Assembly: GCA_963575645.1 (NCBI GenBank)
Contig: OY754465.1
Location: forward strand, 5,208,001-5,272,000
Length of the DNA: 64,000 nucleotides
Direction of reading: 5' to 3'
Origin: Xanthostigma xanthostigma
Taxonomy: Eukaryota > Arthropoda > Insecta > Raphidioptera > Raphidiidae
This document shows, in pieces, positions 11,848 through 22,865 of this stretch (within the stretch, counting starts at the first letter, position 1; each line of letters opens with the position of its first letter). Both the position numbers and the translations under genes were made by a program. The notes beneath the pieces were generated by a model that was not told the origin of the DNA, made no database searches, and worked only from the letters and a program-made list of their open reading frames with translations.

Positions 11848-12563
11848 GACTTGAAATATTCTCTCGACCAAAGCTTGTTTCAAACTTTTTTATCAATAAA
11901 ACTAAATAAACCCCATTAACACATTCTATTGTAGTAATAATAAACACATCTTATTATTAGCTTTAGTTAAAAAAACTGGTGCTACTGTGCCAAAACCTAC
12001 AATAAACAATATAGTGTTCAATTTAATTCGGATTTATTTTTTTCTTCATACCTCATCGAAAGTACATACTTTCGGCATCAATTGTAAGGCAGAAAGTCTA
12101 ACATTTACGCATTGGTGTGATTACACGCACTGATGCTGGAAGTAAGTACGTTCGGGCGGCAGTAAAAAAATCACCTATATCAACTGTTGTTTAGATGTTG
12201 TTTCCATAGCAACCCTATTACATTTTAGCTAATAGTCGCGGACAGCTGTCATCCGTGTTTTTATATATAACCTCTAAACTGCTTGCTTGGAATTTATCTG
12301 TGTTTATAATTAATTAATGTATTTAATAAGCGTACTTACGAGCGAGATATGAAGAAAAATAGTATACACCACACTGGCCGAAAGTTTGATATACACTGCG
12401 CGTCAGTACATGATGCTAGATTTCGAGCTCGCTCGCTCGCTAGATTCATTGGTATGCATGGTATGTTGCTTGAACATCAGCAGGGAGCGCTACTGGTATG
12501 GCATCACGCGATGCTTGTTCGTGATCTTGATGCTCTACTGTCAAAGACCCAAAAAAGAAGTTA
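11848..12563. other. No gene or element recognised
   Basis: There is a short open stretch on the plus strand at 12349-12600, but it runs into the MITE at 12564 and resembles no protein I know. Nothing else was identified. Confidence 0.4.
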
Positions 12564-12862
12564 TAATACGCGCTACGAATCGAAAAGGCTCGGAAGTTAG
12601 ATGCGAATGCGGTCTTGCGCTTGTACAGTCTGTTGAAAAACTACAAACTCGCAACTCAACAAAACTAAAATAGCAATAACAACTTGACAATAGCGTACTC
12701 GACTGTACTTTAAAGCAGGAAAGCGACAAGTGAGAAAGGCAACGAGCGTACGTTCCGTGCAAGTAGCTGGGAGGTGGTGGGAGTATCAACGGCTCCAAAA
12801 TGTGCCTTTGCGACGCTGTTTGTGACTAACTTCCGAACCTTTTAGATCCGTGGCGCGTATTA
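12564..12862. mobile_element. MITE family I, copy 1
   Basis: Inverted ends TAATACGCGCYACG extend through AAAAGGYTCGGAAGTTAG. The second copy, 57520-57818, is about the same length and has TA on both sides. Superfamily not assigned. TA flanks suggest Tc1/mariner, but no coding trace is left. Confidence 0.8.
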
Positions 12863-12936
12863 TGCGTTTTAATGAGCGATTACGAAGTAGTGCCAATTTT
12901 ATTCCAAATGAGTCAAGTACTATTTTCTTATAAAGT

Positions 12937-13566
12937 ATAGCGGTCCCGTCCGGTTTCACCCGGGTGTAAAAGAACGAATGGGGAAGGGAGGAACATGAGT
13001 ACACACATTCATCTTAGTTTACCGAGATGAATGTTATGTCCAAATTTCATGATGATCGGAGTTACCGCTCAAAAGTCTTTGTCGATAAAAAGCAGTATTT
13101 ATCCTTTTTAAACTAATAATTTTTTTTTAATTAATTAAATAAAATTAAAATAAATTTAAATGAAGCCTTAGAAGAAAGCAATGTAGAAAATAAAAAAAAA
13201 ATATAAATATATTCGCCCAACGTAGGGCTCGAACCCACGACCCTGATATTGGCAGTCGCATGCGCTACCGATTGATCTACCTGAGGTTGTGTTCTTCATC
13301 ACTAATATGAGTATATCTAGATTCTAGTTAGTGCATTTCACATGAATAGAAGCTTATTTTTGAGATACATTTTGCAACATTTTTCATTAATGCTCTGCTC
13401 CTAATGGTCGTAGCCTGATTTTATATAGCCTATAGCCTTCCTCGATAAATGGGCTATCCAAAAAAAAAAAAAAAAAATTTTTTTCAATTTGAACCAGTAG
13501 TTCCTGAGATTAGCGCGTTCAAGCAAACAAACAAACAAACTCTTCAGCTTTATATATTAGTATAGA
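12937..13566 (-). mobile_element. Helitron with embedded tRNA-like segment, copy 1
   Basis: On the minus strand it begins TCTATACTAATATATAAAGC at 13566, the standard insect Helitron 5' end. It continues with the AACGCGCTAATCTCAGG and AGCCCATTTATCGAGGAAGG blocks shared with 16215-16927, and ends near GGTTTCACC/GGTCCCG at 12937-12955. The 3' CTAG is altered. A tRNA-like segment lies inside in the same relative orientation as in the other copy. Confidence 0.75.
13214..13288 (-). repeat. tRNA-Lys-like segment inside Helitron
   Basis: The minus strand shows a D-arm-like TAGATCAATCGGTAGCGC and a T-arm GTGGGTTCGAGCCCTAC, closely resembling tRNA-Lys. The anticodon position reads GCC instead of CTT, and the acceptor stem is imperfect, so this is not a functional tRNA-Lys gene. 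Confidence 0.7.
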
Positions 13567-13970
13567 TATTGGCAGGAAATATTGTTGAAATTAGTACTTA
13601 TCGAGCTTGACAATAGGCTGAATGAAAAACTACTTAAGAAAGAATAGAGTAAACACGTGTTTCAATAGGAATTTCTTTGGCAACTGTTTTCACATGACCT
13701 AAAAATATGAATTGAGAGTTGACTCAACATTTCAAAAAATAAGTATGAGAGAAAACAGCTGATGGAAGACTAGGTTTCAAAGTATATAATTGCTTGCTGA
13801 AAATATTATAAAATCATCGAAAGAATTGTTGACTGAACGGGGTGCTCATTTATTTGTCTGGAAAACATCTTTTGTTGAATGAAAGAGCTTAGCACGTATT
13901 ATAGATATATTAAAATTGTGATGCACTTTTACTTGGTGCGGTGCATAACTATTCTGCATATGAAATAAAT

Positions 13971-14610
13971 CGCACGTTGAAAACAATAGTGACACTATAT
14001 AAAAAAGTTGACTTTTCACTTTTTGTAAGATTCATGTTTTACTGCAAAAGTGTCACTATACGAAAATTTTCGTTTGCTCATAAACCCACTTACTTCCGCT
14101 AGACTGAGCTAGTGTCACTTTATATTTTGAAAGAATTGCCCATGGTCATGACTGATATAACGACACTATTTTGATTGTGTCAAAGCTGTTGTTTGGTACG
14201 CACGTCGCTGTAAGTGAAAAAGTGACACATTTTGTTAAACGACAGTTTACTGCGATTACAGTTGCTACAAAAATTAATGCAAGTAAGTAAATACATAAAA
14301 TGACACATTTTGTTTAGTGACAGTTTTTGCAGTTGAAGTCTCCAATTTACTGATTATAGGTTATGACAACAATGACACTAAACAAAAAATTTTTGTAAAA
14401 AGGTCTTTTTTTTAATAACTTTATTTTTAACATTGTGGTCAAAAAATAAATTAAAACAATGATAAATTGTCTCATTATTAACAAAAGAATCTCTATAAGC
14501 AGTATTTTAATAGTAACTTTTTTAGGACAAAACAATAATATTAAAACTAAAAAATGCTGTACTGTAAAATGTCATTTTTTACATAATGCCACTTTTGTTT
14601 TCAACGTGCG
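13971..14610. mobile_element. Element O, TIR element rich in TGACAC motifs
   Basis: Inverted ends CGCACGTTGAAAACAA and TTGTTTTCAACGTGCG are flanked by AAAT at 13967-13970 and 14611-14614. Within 640 bp the words TGACAC, GTGTCA or close variants recur about ten times on both strands. No coding potential. A 4-bp duplication with these ends does not match a family I can name. Confidence 0.75.
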
Positions 14611-14696
14611 AAATTACATAATAATCTGATCTCATCCGAACTACGCCAATATTGTAAGTGCCCATAATATACCAAATACCTTAATGATGCATGTGA

Positions 14697-15195
14697 TGCC
14701 GGCACTTCACATGGCTATTTGTATTTGTGTATTTGGCAAACACTTACCATATGTAGACAGTTTATTTGACAAAGTGTTGGCCTTATTTGCCTATTTTACA
14801 AATAAAGCCAATACCAAATACGCGTTATCCGTGCGCTTGTCGGTTTCTCGAGGCACATCAAAGGAGTCAAATAGGCAAATAAACCGTCCACATAATGGCC
14901 ATATTCAGAAGCGCACGCGCCGTGAACCTGTACGGACGTGCAGTATTTTTGTGTCTGTGCTGTGAGCGAGAACTGGAACAACTATTGAAAATGAATTGGG
15001 ACAATGAAACAGCGCTAAAATTCCTGGAATTTTGAACCTTACGTTCTGCTGCCAAATGTTTGTGTTTGTTATTTGACGTGGATGGTCGTATTTGCCTCTA
15101 TTTGCATGTTTGCCTTGAACGTCATATATTTTGCCAAATACAACAAACACCCAATAGCGAACTGCGAACACAAAGAGCCATGTGAAGTGCCACCA
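14697..15195. mobile_element. PIF/Harbinger-like MITE family J, copy 1
   Basis: Inverted ends built on GGCACTTCACATGGC carry a 3-bp TGA duplication (14694-14696 and 15196-15198). ATTTGCC/GGCAAAT words recur throughout. Near 14991 a short frame reads M-N-W-D-N-E-T-A-L-K-F-L-E-F then stop, like the start of a MADF domain, which accompanies Harbinger transposases. Copy 2 is 50412-50932. Confidence 0.75.
14991..15035 (+). pseudogene. Possible MADF-domain start, remnant
   Basis: Fifteen codons read W-D-N-E-T-A-L-K-F-L-E-F before a stop. This matches the opening pattern of MADF (Myb/SANT-like) domains as I remember it. The copy at 50.7 kb keeps the F-L-E-F and has an extra stop. A match this short could be chance. 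The 3-bp duplication of the host MITE is independent support. Confidence 0.35.
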
Positions 15196-15510
15196 TGAGA
15201 CTCTCATGTCTTTGTTTGTGGATAGGAAAGATCGGTGCGCTCTTCGACTATAATCTCAAATCTGCGGTTGAAAAGGGATTACTAAATCGATATTTCTAGA
15301 GTAGTGAATAGAAGTTTAAAATTAGTTTTATAACGTCATGTTTATTGCTATGTGAAGGACGTTTGATGTTTGACTGTTAATTAAAAAAATGTGGCTTTCA
15401 ATTGTAAATATTTACTATGATTTAAATACAATTTTTTAAAGTACTATCAAATTTGTTTATGAGTCTAAACATAAATTACAAAGGCACTGCGGCAATGAAT
15501 GGTTAAAATA

Positions 15511-16148
15511 AAAATAAAAAAATTCCCGCCAATTGGGCGACGGGATCATGCCAACTTCAAAAGTACTGACCTTTTACATATTATAAGAAAGAACATAAAA
15601 TTTCTGTTAACACGTGCAAGTAACAGCTGGTATTAAATATTATGCATTTGCATAGTTTACATATTATGTTATCACGTAAGAATTAATCAAAGCAGACTTG
15701 TCAGACATCTATAACTAATTTCTTTTTGACATTTACAGAACAAAAGAACAATCGATATTCCAAAATATTTCCGAGACTATAAAGCTTACTAAATATTTTT
15801 TACAAAACTTTCTTGTAACAATAAATAGAATAATAAACCGTTATGAAAAGTATACCATTATTGTATAAAAAACAACGTTATAGCATATATGTCTTCTGCG
15901 CATGCGGGTATTTCCCCCAAAAGCAATAGGGCTCTTCATATTTGCATATTAAATATCCTCCAAAAATTTGGTTTCAACCCGTTCATCCGTTTGACCTGTA
16001 TCGTGTTCACAGACAAACAGACGTATAGAATTTTTCCAAAAATATTATTTTTGGATTTGGGGACCTCAAAACGAAGAAATATTGTAAAATTTTGAAAAGT
16101 GATTTTTGATCTAAACTAACATATCACTTGTGGAGTTGAAATGGTAAA
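15511..16148 (+). repeat. Family A single unit
   Basis: It starts with the inner-end block CCAATTGGGCGACGGG and ends with a diverged gttgaaatggtaaaa. Length matches one arm of 6790-8586, showing that the arm is a discrete unit. Diverged throughout, no coding. Confidence 0.75.
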
Positions 16149-16214
16149 AAATATTATTTTAGATACAAGATACATTTGCAAAAAATGTTTTTCTAAATTT
16201 TGTATGTAGGTAAA

Positions 16215-16927
16215 TCTATACTAATATATAAAGCTGATTAGTTTGTTTGTTTGAACGCGCTAATCTCAGAAACTACTGGTTCGAATTGAAAAAAAATTTT
16301 TTTGTTGAATAGCCCATTTATCGAGGAAGGCTATAGGCTATATTATAATTTCACGTCACGACCAATTGGAGCGGAACATCAATGAAAAATGTTACAAGAT
16401 GTATCTCAAAATTAGTCCGTCCGACAAATATTATCAGGTGAAATGCCTTAACTAAATATTGCAATATTAGCGCGTGACGATCACAAGCACGGATAGCTCA
16501 CTCGGTAGAGCGTAAGACTCTTAATGCCAGGGTCTTGGGTTCAAGCCCTACGTCGGCGAATATGTTTTAATTTTTTTTATTTTTTACATTGCTTTCTTCT
16601 AAGGCTTGCATTTAAATTTTTTTAAACTTTATTACGACTAATTAAAATTAAATAAATCTAATTAATAGCTCATTTGAAAACTGTTACAACTATAGGTAGG
16701 TACCTATATAAAAATAATTTTCTTGCAGTTTTTTCAATTAAGAAATTTATTATTAAAAAAGTATAAATACAACTTTTTAACGATAAAAACTTTTGAACGG
16801 TAACTCCGATCATTATGAAGTTTTGACACAACATTCATCTCGGTATACTAAGATGAATGTGCGTACTCATGTCCTTCCTTCCCCGTTCGTTCTTTTGCAC
16901 CCGTGTGAAACCGGGCGGGACCGCCAG
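16215..16927 (+). mobile_element. Helitron with embedded tRNA-like segment, copy 2
   Basis: It begins TCTATACTAATATATAAAGC after an A at 16214. Terminal part reads GTGAAACCGGGCGGGACCGC, then CCAGT in place of the canonical CTAGT. Homologous along its length to 12937-13566. Non-autonomous. Confidence 0.75.
16487..16558 (+). repeat. tRNA-Lys(CTT)-like segment inside Helitron
   Basis: A box A-like ATAGCTCACTCGGTAGAGC, an anticodon loop ACTCTTAA with CTT, and GGGTTCAAGCCC for the T arm follow tRNA-Lys closely. The acceptor strands pair poorly, so it is a pseudogene-like capture. Box A and box B are intact enough that transcription by RNA polymerase III is conceivable. Confidence 0.7.
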
Positions 16928-17339
16928 TAAATAATATATAATATAAATATTACGATAAACATAATAATCAGTCGACAATTTAATATTTTATTAATTCAGA
17001 TTTGTTGATTATTCTGTCGTAGGATCATTCTGAATCTATTCTTTATAAACTGACGTTATGAAGAAAGCATTTTGTAATACTGGGGTTTCTGCTCATTGTT
17101 CCGTTATTAAATATAAATGAGGTTTTTAATGGAGTATGCACAGATGAACTGGTTAATGATTCGCCTTATTCTCTACTTTAATAAAAATTTTATTAGTAAA
17201 CTTTTGACTGTAAAATATAAAATATTTGTATTAAGATCGTGAAATTAAAATACATTTTTTTTATAAACAAGAAGTGCTTTCCTCAAGGGCAATAACTGGA
17301 TCAGAAACATGGTGGCATTTAATGTATAATAATATAATG
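16928..17339. other. No gene or element recognised
   Basis: A/T-rich sequence between a Helitron and a family A fragment. Nothing identified. Confidence 0.4.
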
Positions 17340-17755
17340 TTCTGATTTTTTTTTATTTTCAATATATTTCTAAAACTATAAAGTTTAGAAAAAAAAATTT
17401 TAACGAAACTTTCTTGAAAAAATAAATAGAATAATAAGGCGTTATGAAAAATATACCATTGTTATATAAAAAACACCGTTATAGCAAATATTTCTTCTGC
17501 GCATGCGTCGATTTTCCTCAAAAACAATAGGGCTCTTCATATTTGCATACCAAACATCCTCCCAAAATTTAGTTTCGATCCGCTCATCCGTTTGACCTGT
17601 ATCGTGTTCACAGACTAACAGACGCACAGAGTTTTTTTCAAAAATGTTTTTTGGATTCGGGGGACCTCAAAACGGAAGGATATTGTAAATTTTTTCAAAA
17701 GTGATTTTTGACCTAAAATAGTACCATTCCCCACTTGTGGGTTGGAATGGTAAAA
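17340..17755 (+). repeat. Family A, 5'-truncated unit
   Basis: It matches 8160-8586 and 1-329, ending with the GTGGGTTGGAATGG block. It lacks the CCAATTGGGCGACGG end. On the minus strand it carries the same fortuitous open frame as the other copies. Confidence 0.8.
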
Positions 17756-17889
17756 GTAGCCTATGTTCTTCCCGAGGCTTCAAACTATCTCCACAATAAA
17801 TGCCATCACAATCGGATCAGCGGTTTGACCGTGAAAGCGTAACAGACAGACAGATAGAGTTACTTTCGCAAAAAATATTTATAATATTA

Positions 17890-18283
17890 AGGCCGCTGCA
17901 CACGAGGCTAGAAACGCTGCTAGATTTGCCTACTAGTTTTCTTGATTGCTGTTAAGTGCTCGCTTCACACGAGACTATTTTTCAAGCGTGTTTTGTGGTG
18001 CGCGCGCAGTGACAGTTCGAATATAAACATTAAACACAGAGCAAAACGTGTCTGTTGTCATGTGGGCGTTTGTAGAAGTGCCCACGTGAAGATACTGCTT
18101 CCTGATTGGTTCTTGCTCATACCTAGCAAAATATCTAGCAGGGAAAATAGCCCCTGTTCTAATTTTAAAACCTATCTTCTGAGCTGGCAACGCAGCCCGC
18201 AGTGACGTCATTTCCAGCTTCGTACCCAGCTTACCGGCTAGCAGAACTCCTAGCAGCGTTTCTAGCCTCGTGTGCAGCGGCCT
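17890..18283. mobile_element. PIF/Harbinger-like MITE, family K
   Basis: Near-perfect inverted ends of about 34 bp begin AGGCCGCTGCACACGAGG and are flanked by TTA (17887-17889 and 18284-18286), the usual Harbinger target. The element is 394 bp. A stray end of the same family lies at 2503-2526. No coding. Confidence 0.85.
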
Positions 18284-18650
18284 TTAGTATGGATTAGTAT
18301 GATATAATATCTACATCGAACCGCTTCCATATAAGCTCGTATTATCCATTAAATTAAATTCAAGCTTAAATAAAATATAATATAACCTAATAATGAAAAT
18401 CTAATTACGTTTGGTTAAATAATATTGCAATTCATAATATTGTATCGAAACAAATTGCTTACTCAAGCTTATTTTAATGAATAAGTTTTCCCGTTAGTGT
18501 TTTGTTCGTCTAAGCTAAGTTTTAAATGGAAGCCAGCAGGAGCTGTTAAGATGAAACAAAAAATCCCAATCGGAAAACGCCATCTTGTTTATTTTACATA
18601 TTCCAGTACCGTACTAGCAAGGTACAGTCGATATTTGAACAGTGTAGTTT

Positions 18651-18735
18651 GTAGTGATGTGTCGCTTCTGAGCGAGTCGTTCATAATGAACGACTCCCTT
18701 TCCGGAGCGGAGCGAGTCGCTCTTTTTAACCGACG
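18651..18735 (+). repeat. Family M repeat end
   Basis: It contains TCATAATGAACGACTC and CGGAGCGAGTCGCT, shared with 48520-48600. Opposed GAGCGA/TCGCTC words suggest the terminus of a DNA transposon, possibly hAT. Only one end is present. Confidence 0.6.
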
Positions 18736-18792
18736 AAAAACAAAAACGGAGGAGGTTCTCAAGTCGACGCGTATATTTTTTTTTTTTTATTT

Positions 18793-19125
18793 ATGTATGA
18801 CCACGCATAACTTTTTACAGAGTAGTCCGATTTTGATAATTATTTTTTTGTTTGAAAGGGTATACCCCGAAGCTGGTCACATATAAATTTCGTAAAAAAA
18901 TTCCAACCCTAAAGGTAGGAAAACAGGGGATGATTGATTGTTCACTCACTGATTGTAATGTATGACCACACATAACTTTTTACAGAGTAGTCCGATTTTG
19001 ATAATTATTTTTTTATTGGATAGGGTATACCTCGAGGTTGGTCTCATATAAATTTGGAAAAAAAATTCCTACCCTAAGGGTGGGAAAATAGGGGTGATTT
19101 ATTGTTAACTCACAGATTTTCATGC
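18793..19125. repeat. Tandem duplication, 166-bp unit x2
   Basis: The unit starting TGTATGACCACGCATAAC at 18793 repeats at 18959 with moderate divergence. Shared words include AGAGTAGTCCGATTTTG and GGGTATACC. No coding. Confidence 0.85.
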
Positions 19126-19179
19126 TGAGTTGTGTATTACAATTATAAATTATATAGCCACAAAAAATTATAATATAAA

Positions 19180-19665
19180 AACTTTTTCACAAAAAAATTA
19201 AACCGCCGAAAAACTGAAAAGCAAAAAATAATAAATCTTTTTATTTAACTAAGTTCTGTCTAAGTAGTTGAACGTATGTGACAGTCTAGTATATCTAAGT
19301 AATTTTGAGTCGGCGTCAAACAAACAATGAACAAAGATCACTAAAAGAAATAACCAAATCAAATTAATAATGATACGTGAAATCTCCAGCGATAAACATT
19401 AACATTCCAAACATGCGCTCTCCACACGACCACTCGCAAAGACGTGTGTCCTCAGTGTGTGCCCGTTCGGGTTGCTCTGTCGCTGACATTAACTTCGTGA
19501 ACGCTCAGAGATTTCCGGCGAAGGATTGTTGACGCCGACTCAAAATTACTTAGATATACTAGACTGTCACATACGTTCAACTACTTAGATAGAACTTAGT
19601 TAAATAAAAAGAATTATTATTTTTTGCTTTTCAGTTTTTCGGCGGTTTAATTTTTTTGTTAAAAA
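19180..19665. repeat. Long inverted repeat, 140-bp arms
   Basis: Arms at about 19180-19320 and 19525-19665 share AACCGCCGAAAAACTG, GTAGTTGAACGTATGTGAC and AATTTTGAGTCGGCGTC. About 200 bp of unique, GC-richer sequence separates them. It is probably a fold-back DNA element, but no target duplication was identified. Confidence 0.8.
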
Positions 19666-19673
19666 GTTTTAAT

Positions 19674-19820
19674 TTTGTGAATGACTTACTCCGAGCGCCA
19701 TTGCTCTGTGCTAAGCTGTTCTGTACTGTTGCGTTCGCACATTTACAGAGCGCACACAGCACATGCCACAGAGGCACTAGTGAATTTTTGCACGTACGGA
19801 GTTATTTCGGATTCAATTTA
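19674..19820 (+). repeat. Family M interior fragment
   Basis: About 90 percent identical by eye to 48585-48710, with shared words ACTCCGAGCGCCATTG and TACAGAGCGCACACAGC. It adjoins the inverted repeat at 19180-19665, so that element may be inserted in, or built from, family M. Confidence 0.7.
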
Positions 19821-20071
19821 TTTTCATTTATTTTAAATGGAAAAGGGGATCCCCCATGCGCCAGATCAATTTTGAAGACATCGAGCTGAATTTTTGGGAG
19901 AATTTCTTTTTGTATCACAAAAACTTTTGAAAATAAAAAAAAAATTCTATTGCCCACGGTGGACACAGTTATGTCCACGGTATTAGCAAATACACTATAT
20001 TGGCCCTGCGACCCGAATTTTTTTTTAATAGCAACTCTGGCTATTATTATTGCACGAGAAGAATGACTATC

Positions 20072-20629
20072 TAGGGATGTTGAAAAAGTATCGATATATC
20101 GATGTATCGATATTTTTAATTCAAAACATCGATATTTTTAGCAGATATATTTTGATCCGCTATATCGATACAAAATATCCAATATCGAAAATTGTATCAA
20201 AAACGATATATTTTTTTATGTTAAGTAACAAAAGTCACTAGAATCCAAAACCTTAAAGGATACTTTCGCTACCGGACAAATACTGGTTTGCCTAATACAA
20301 TAAATAGGTTTATAAATTTTAGCTAGAAGATAGCGTTTTAGTTTTTGATATTAATGTAATTATTACATTGCCTAATAAAAAGAAATACTGGTAAAAATAC
20401 CTTCATTTTTATTGAGATTTTTGTACATTAAAATAATATACATTTTGTATAAAAATTACTATTGATAATATTAAGCTAAATACACTATTATTTTAAAAAC
20501 GCAAAATCTTTTGAAAATTTGACCGATATATCGATATTTTTTCCTCGATATATCGACGTCGATATTGATATTTTTATAAATATCGATACATCGATATATC
20601 GATGTTTTTTTTCACTTCCGACATCCCTA
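20072..20629. mobile_element. hAT MITE with TATCGATA arrays
   Basis: Ends TAGGGATGT and ACATCCCTA are flanked by a perfect 8-bp duplication TGACTATC (20064-20071 and 20630-20637). Both ends carry dense arrays of TATCGATA/ATCGATAT words, likely transposase-binding subterminal repeats. The interior (20230-20510) is A/T-rich with no coding. Confidence 0.9.
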
Positions 20630-20637
20630 TGACTATC

Positions 20638-21045
20638 GCTTATTTAGTATTTGATATTTTGACGGAATAAACAATAGAATTAAAATTTGGAAGCCGCCTC
20701 TGCGCGTGATCTGTCGGACTGTAAACTGCCGTACCCAGCGCTCATTAACATTTTAATGAACTAAATGTCTAATACAGCAAGGTGCAAGCTTTAGATGTGG
20801 ATATTGTATGTACACAGCTGTCACATAGCAGATAAAACAAATGAAGCATCGCTTCATCTCGAACCTCATCGACACATTAAACGCTTGTTCAACATTTCCG
20901 GCTTCTAAGAATTTAAAGGATTGTTAAAAAATTTGACTTGAAAATGACCTTAGATTGTGATTATACAATTACAATTTTCATATGGGGAATTATAAAACGA
21001 TCGAATAAAAAAACAAATTTGGTGACTGATGAGATACTGTTTTAA
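20638..21045. other. No gene or element recognised
   Basis: Unique-looking sequence with a slightly higher GC patch at 20690-20750. Nothing assignable. Confidence 0.4.
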
Positions 21046-21244
21046 TAACTTGAGATATTAAAATAATAGTTGGATGACTAAATTACTAAGTGAGCGACTA
21101 AATTATTAAGTGAGCGACTAGAATGCCTTCGGTAATTTTGAAGCGGATATCTTCTTTTGTTTTTACTTTTTATTTTTTTTTTCACTTTGAGACTACAACT
21201 TAAAACTCACATTTTCATGAAGATTGAAAACCACCGCTTTTTTT

Positions 21245-21472
21245 GATAAAGGGGTATGCGAATTGTCTCGCAGTGAAACGCGATGGGGCAAAGGTGGAGT
21301 TTTTAAAAAAATAATTCCGGGGTGAACGATAAACGGGTATGCGAATTGTAATTCCGGGGTGAACGATAAAGGGGTATGCGAATTTTCTCGCAGTGAAACG
21401 GGAAGAGGCTAATGTGTAGTTTTTAAATAAACAATTCCGGGGTGAACGATTACGGGGTATGCGAATTAAATA
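21245..21472 (+). repeat. Spaced repeat, four copies of a 34-bp core
   Basis: The core GGGGTGAACGAT followed by AAAGGGGTATGCGAATT occurs in full or in part near 21245, 21318, 21355 and 21438. Two longer periods share CTCGCAGTGAAACG. Confidence 0.75.
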
Positions 21473-21586
21473 GTTAATTGTTTGAATAGAACTGCGTTTT
21501 CTAAAAAATGTATATTTAATTGACAGTCAATTAAATATATATTTTTTAGAAAACGCAGTTCTATTCAAACAATTAACTATTTAATT
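21464..21586. repeat. Near-perfect 123-bp hairpin
   Basis: The arm containing TTGAATAGAACTGCGTTTTC is mirrored with only one or two differences around a centre TTGACAGTCAA. It abuts the spaced repeat above. Confidence 0.9.
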
Positions 21587-21965
21587 AGGTCGCTGAAATA
21601 TTATGAAGCTTCCCATTTTCTATTTTAAGTAACTCAAATGGATGTTTGTAAGTTGCTGTTCTGTTGATTTCTTGTCACGCGCAGTCAGTCGCTCACTTAG
21701 CAATTTAGTCGCCCACTTAGTAATTTAGTCGCTCACTTAGTAATTTAGTCGCTCACTTAGTAATTTAATCGTTCACTTAGTAATTTAGTCACCCAACTAT
21801 TATTTTCTCGTCACGCGCAGTCAGTCGCTCACTTAGTAATACAGTAACCCAAATTGATTATTTTTATCACCCAAAATTGTAATTTACAGTCACTCGTTTA
21901 AATACTACCCTTTTCATATATTAGAAGCAGCCGAATGTCGTATTCAAACACCCTGTCATCTAAAA

Positions 21966-22060
21966 CAGGGGTCGGCAACCTTTTGAGACGAAAGAGCCAA
22001 AAGTTACAATTTACAAAATTTCCAAGTTTTTAATTTAATTTTATAGTTTTTAATTTTTAT
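21966..22060 (+). mobile_element. Single hAT end, CAGGGGTCGGCAACC
   Basis: The same terminus as 4486-4815, followed by TTTTGAGACG. No matching opposite end was found downstream, so the element is truncated or too diverged to trace. Confidence 0.6.
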
Positions 22061-22714
22061 TTTGATAGGAGCAGTGTAAAAGCATCTTTTCTACTGTGCC
22101 CCGCAATATTTCTGCTATAGCTAACACAAAATTTCTTTTGGGTGCAAGACGTTGAAAGAAATAACGCGTCTGAACTGGGAGCGCACAGGAAACATTATGA
22201 CACAATGTGTCAGTTCTATTTTTACTTTATATGAATTGTGGTGTTATCTAGCGTACAAGAATGGTTCTACATAGTGATCTCGAGAGCAAAACATCAGATA
22301 TAATTAATAATAAATAATAAATATGAATAAAGTCTTTACCGCAACTAAATATGCTAAATATAACACCGAATTTCCTGGCACATGTGTGCTACGACACTAT
22401 GTTTATCCACCAAGCATCGTATGACGTAAAGGGACTCTGGATTTGTGTCAGTGCTACTGTGTGTGACAAGTGACAAGCGCCAATATATCGTAGCGGTTTA
22501 TCTGGTACACCGCTCATTATTTATCCAAATTAAGATGCGCCCGATGTGTTGGTCGTATAACGAATGCAGGTATCTGGTATGCTTGCAAATCTAAAATCCC
22601 TGCAAAGACCTTTGTTCTAAATAGAATAAATAGATACCATGACTGTGCAATTTGACAATATGTTGCTGCAGCAGGAAACGTATAAGATCTATAAGTGAGT
22701 TCTATCTACTAGAC
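22061..22714. other. No gene or element recognised
   Basis: Sequence of moderate GC without recognisable coding or terminal repeats. It may include the decayed body of the hAT element starting at 21966. Confidence 0.35.
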
Positions 22715-22718
22715 TTAA

Positions 22719-22861
22719 CGGGAGATATCCACATAGGAGCTGGAAAAGAAGGTCATTTTTGTGATTTTTTCAAGGAAAACTATGTGAATTTTTGGATTTG
22801 GAGTTTTACTATCTAAAAGTATACACATTCAGAAATATTGTGTTTATTTTTTTTATTGAAA
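22719..22861 (+). mobile_element. TTAA element, truncated left end
   Basis: TTAA at 22715-22718 is followed by CGGGAGATATCCACATAGG, matching the ends of 10782-11843. Homology stops at the solo LTR inserted at 22866. Confidence 0.75.
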
Positions 22862-22865
22862 ATAT

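Larger units (their letters stand above)
21050..21840. repeat. Minisatellite complex with inverted 20-bp repeats
   Basis: The 20-bp unit CACTTAGTAATTTAGTCGCT is repeated five to six times at 21690-21800 and about twice on the opposite strand at 21055-21112. Outer edges share ATAATAGTTGG and CCAACTATTAT. Between them lie a 34-bp repeat and a hairpin. The whole looks like an element whose inverted ends have expanded into minisatellites. Confidence 0.75.

Noticed and set aside
16487..16558. Functional tRNA-Lys gene
   Set aside because: The acceptor stem does not pair properly and the sequence is inside a Helitron with a second, anticodon-altered copy, so a captured pseudogene is more likely.
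18497..18886. 129-codon open frame on the plus strand
   Set aside because: It runs through a family M repeat end and a T-run into a tandem duplication, so it is a composite of repeats.
21690..21840. CRISPR-like array
   Set aside because: The repeats are directly tandem with no unique spacers and the context is eukaryotic. This is a minisatellite.
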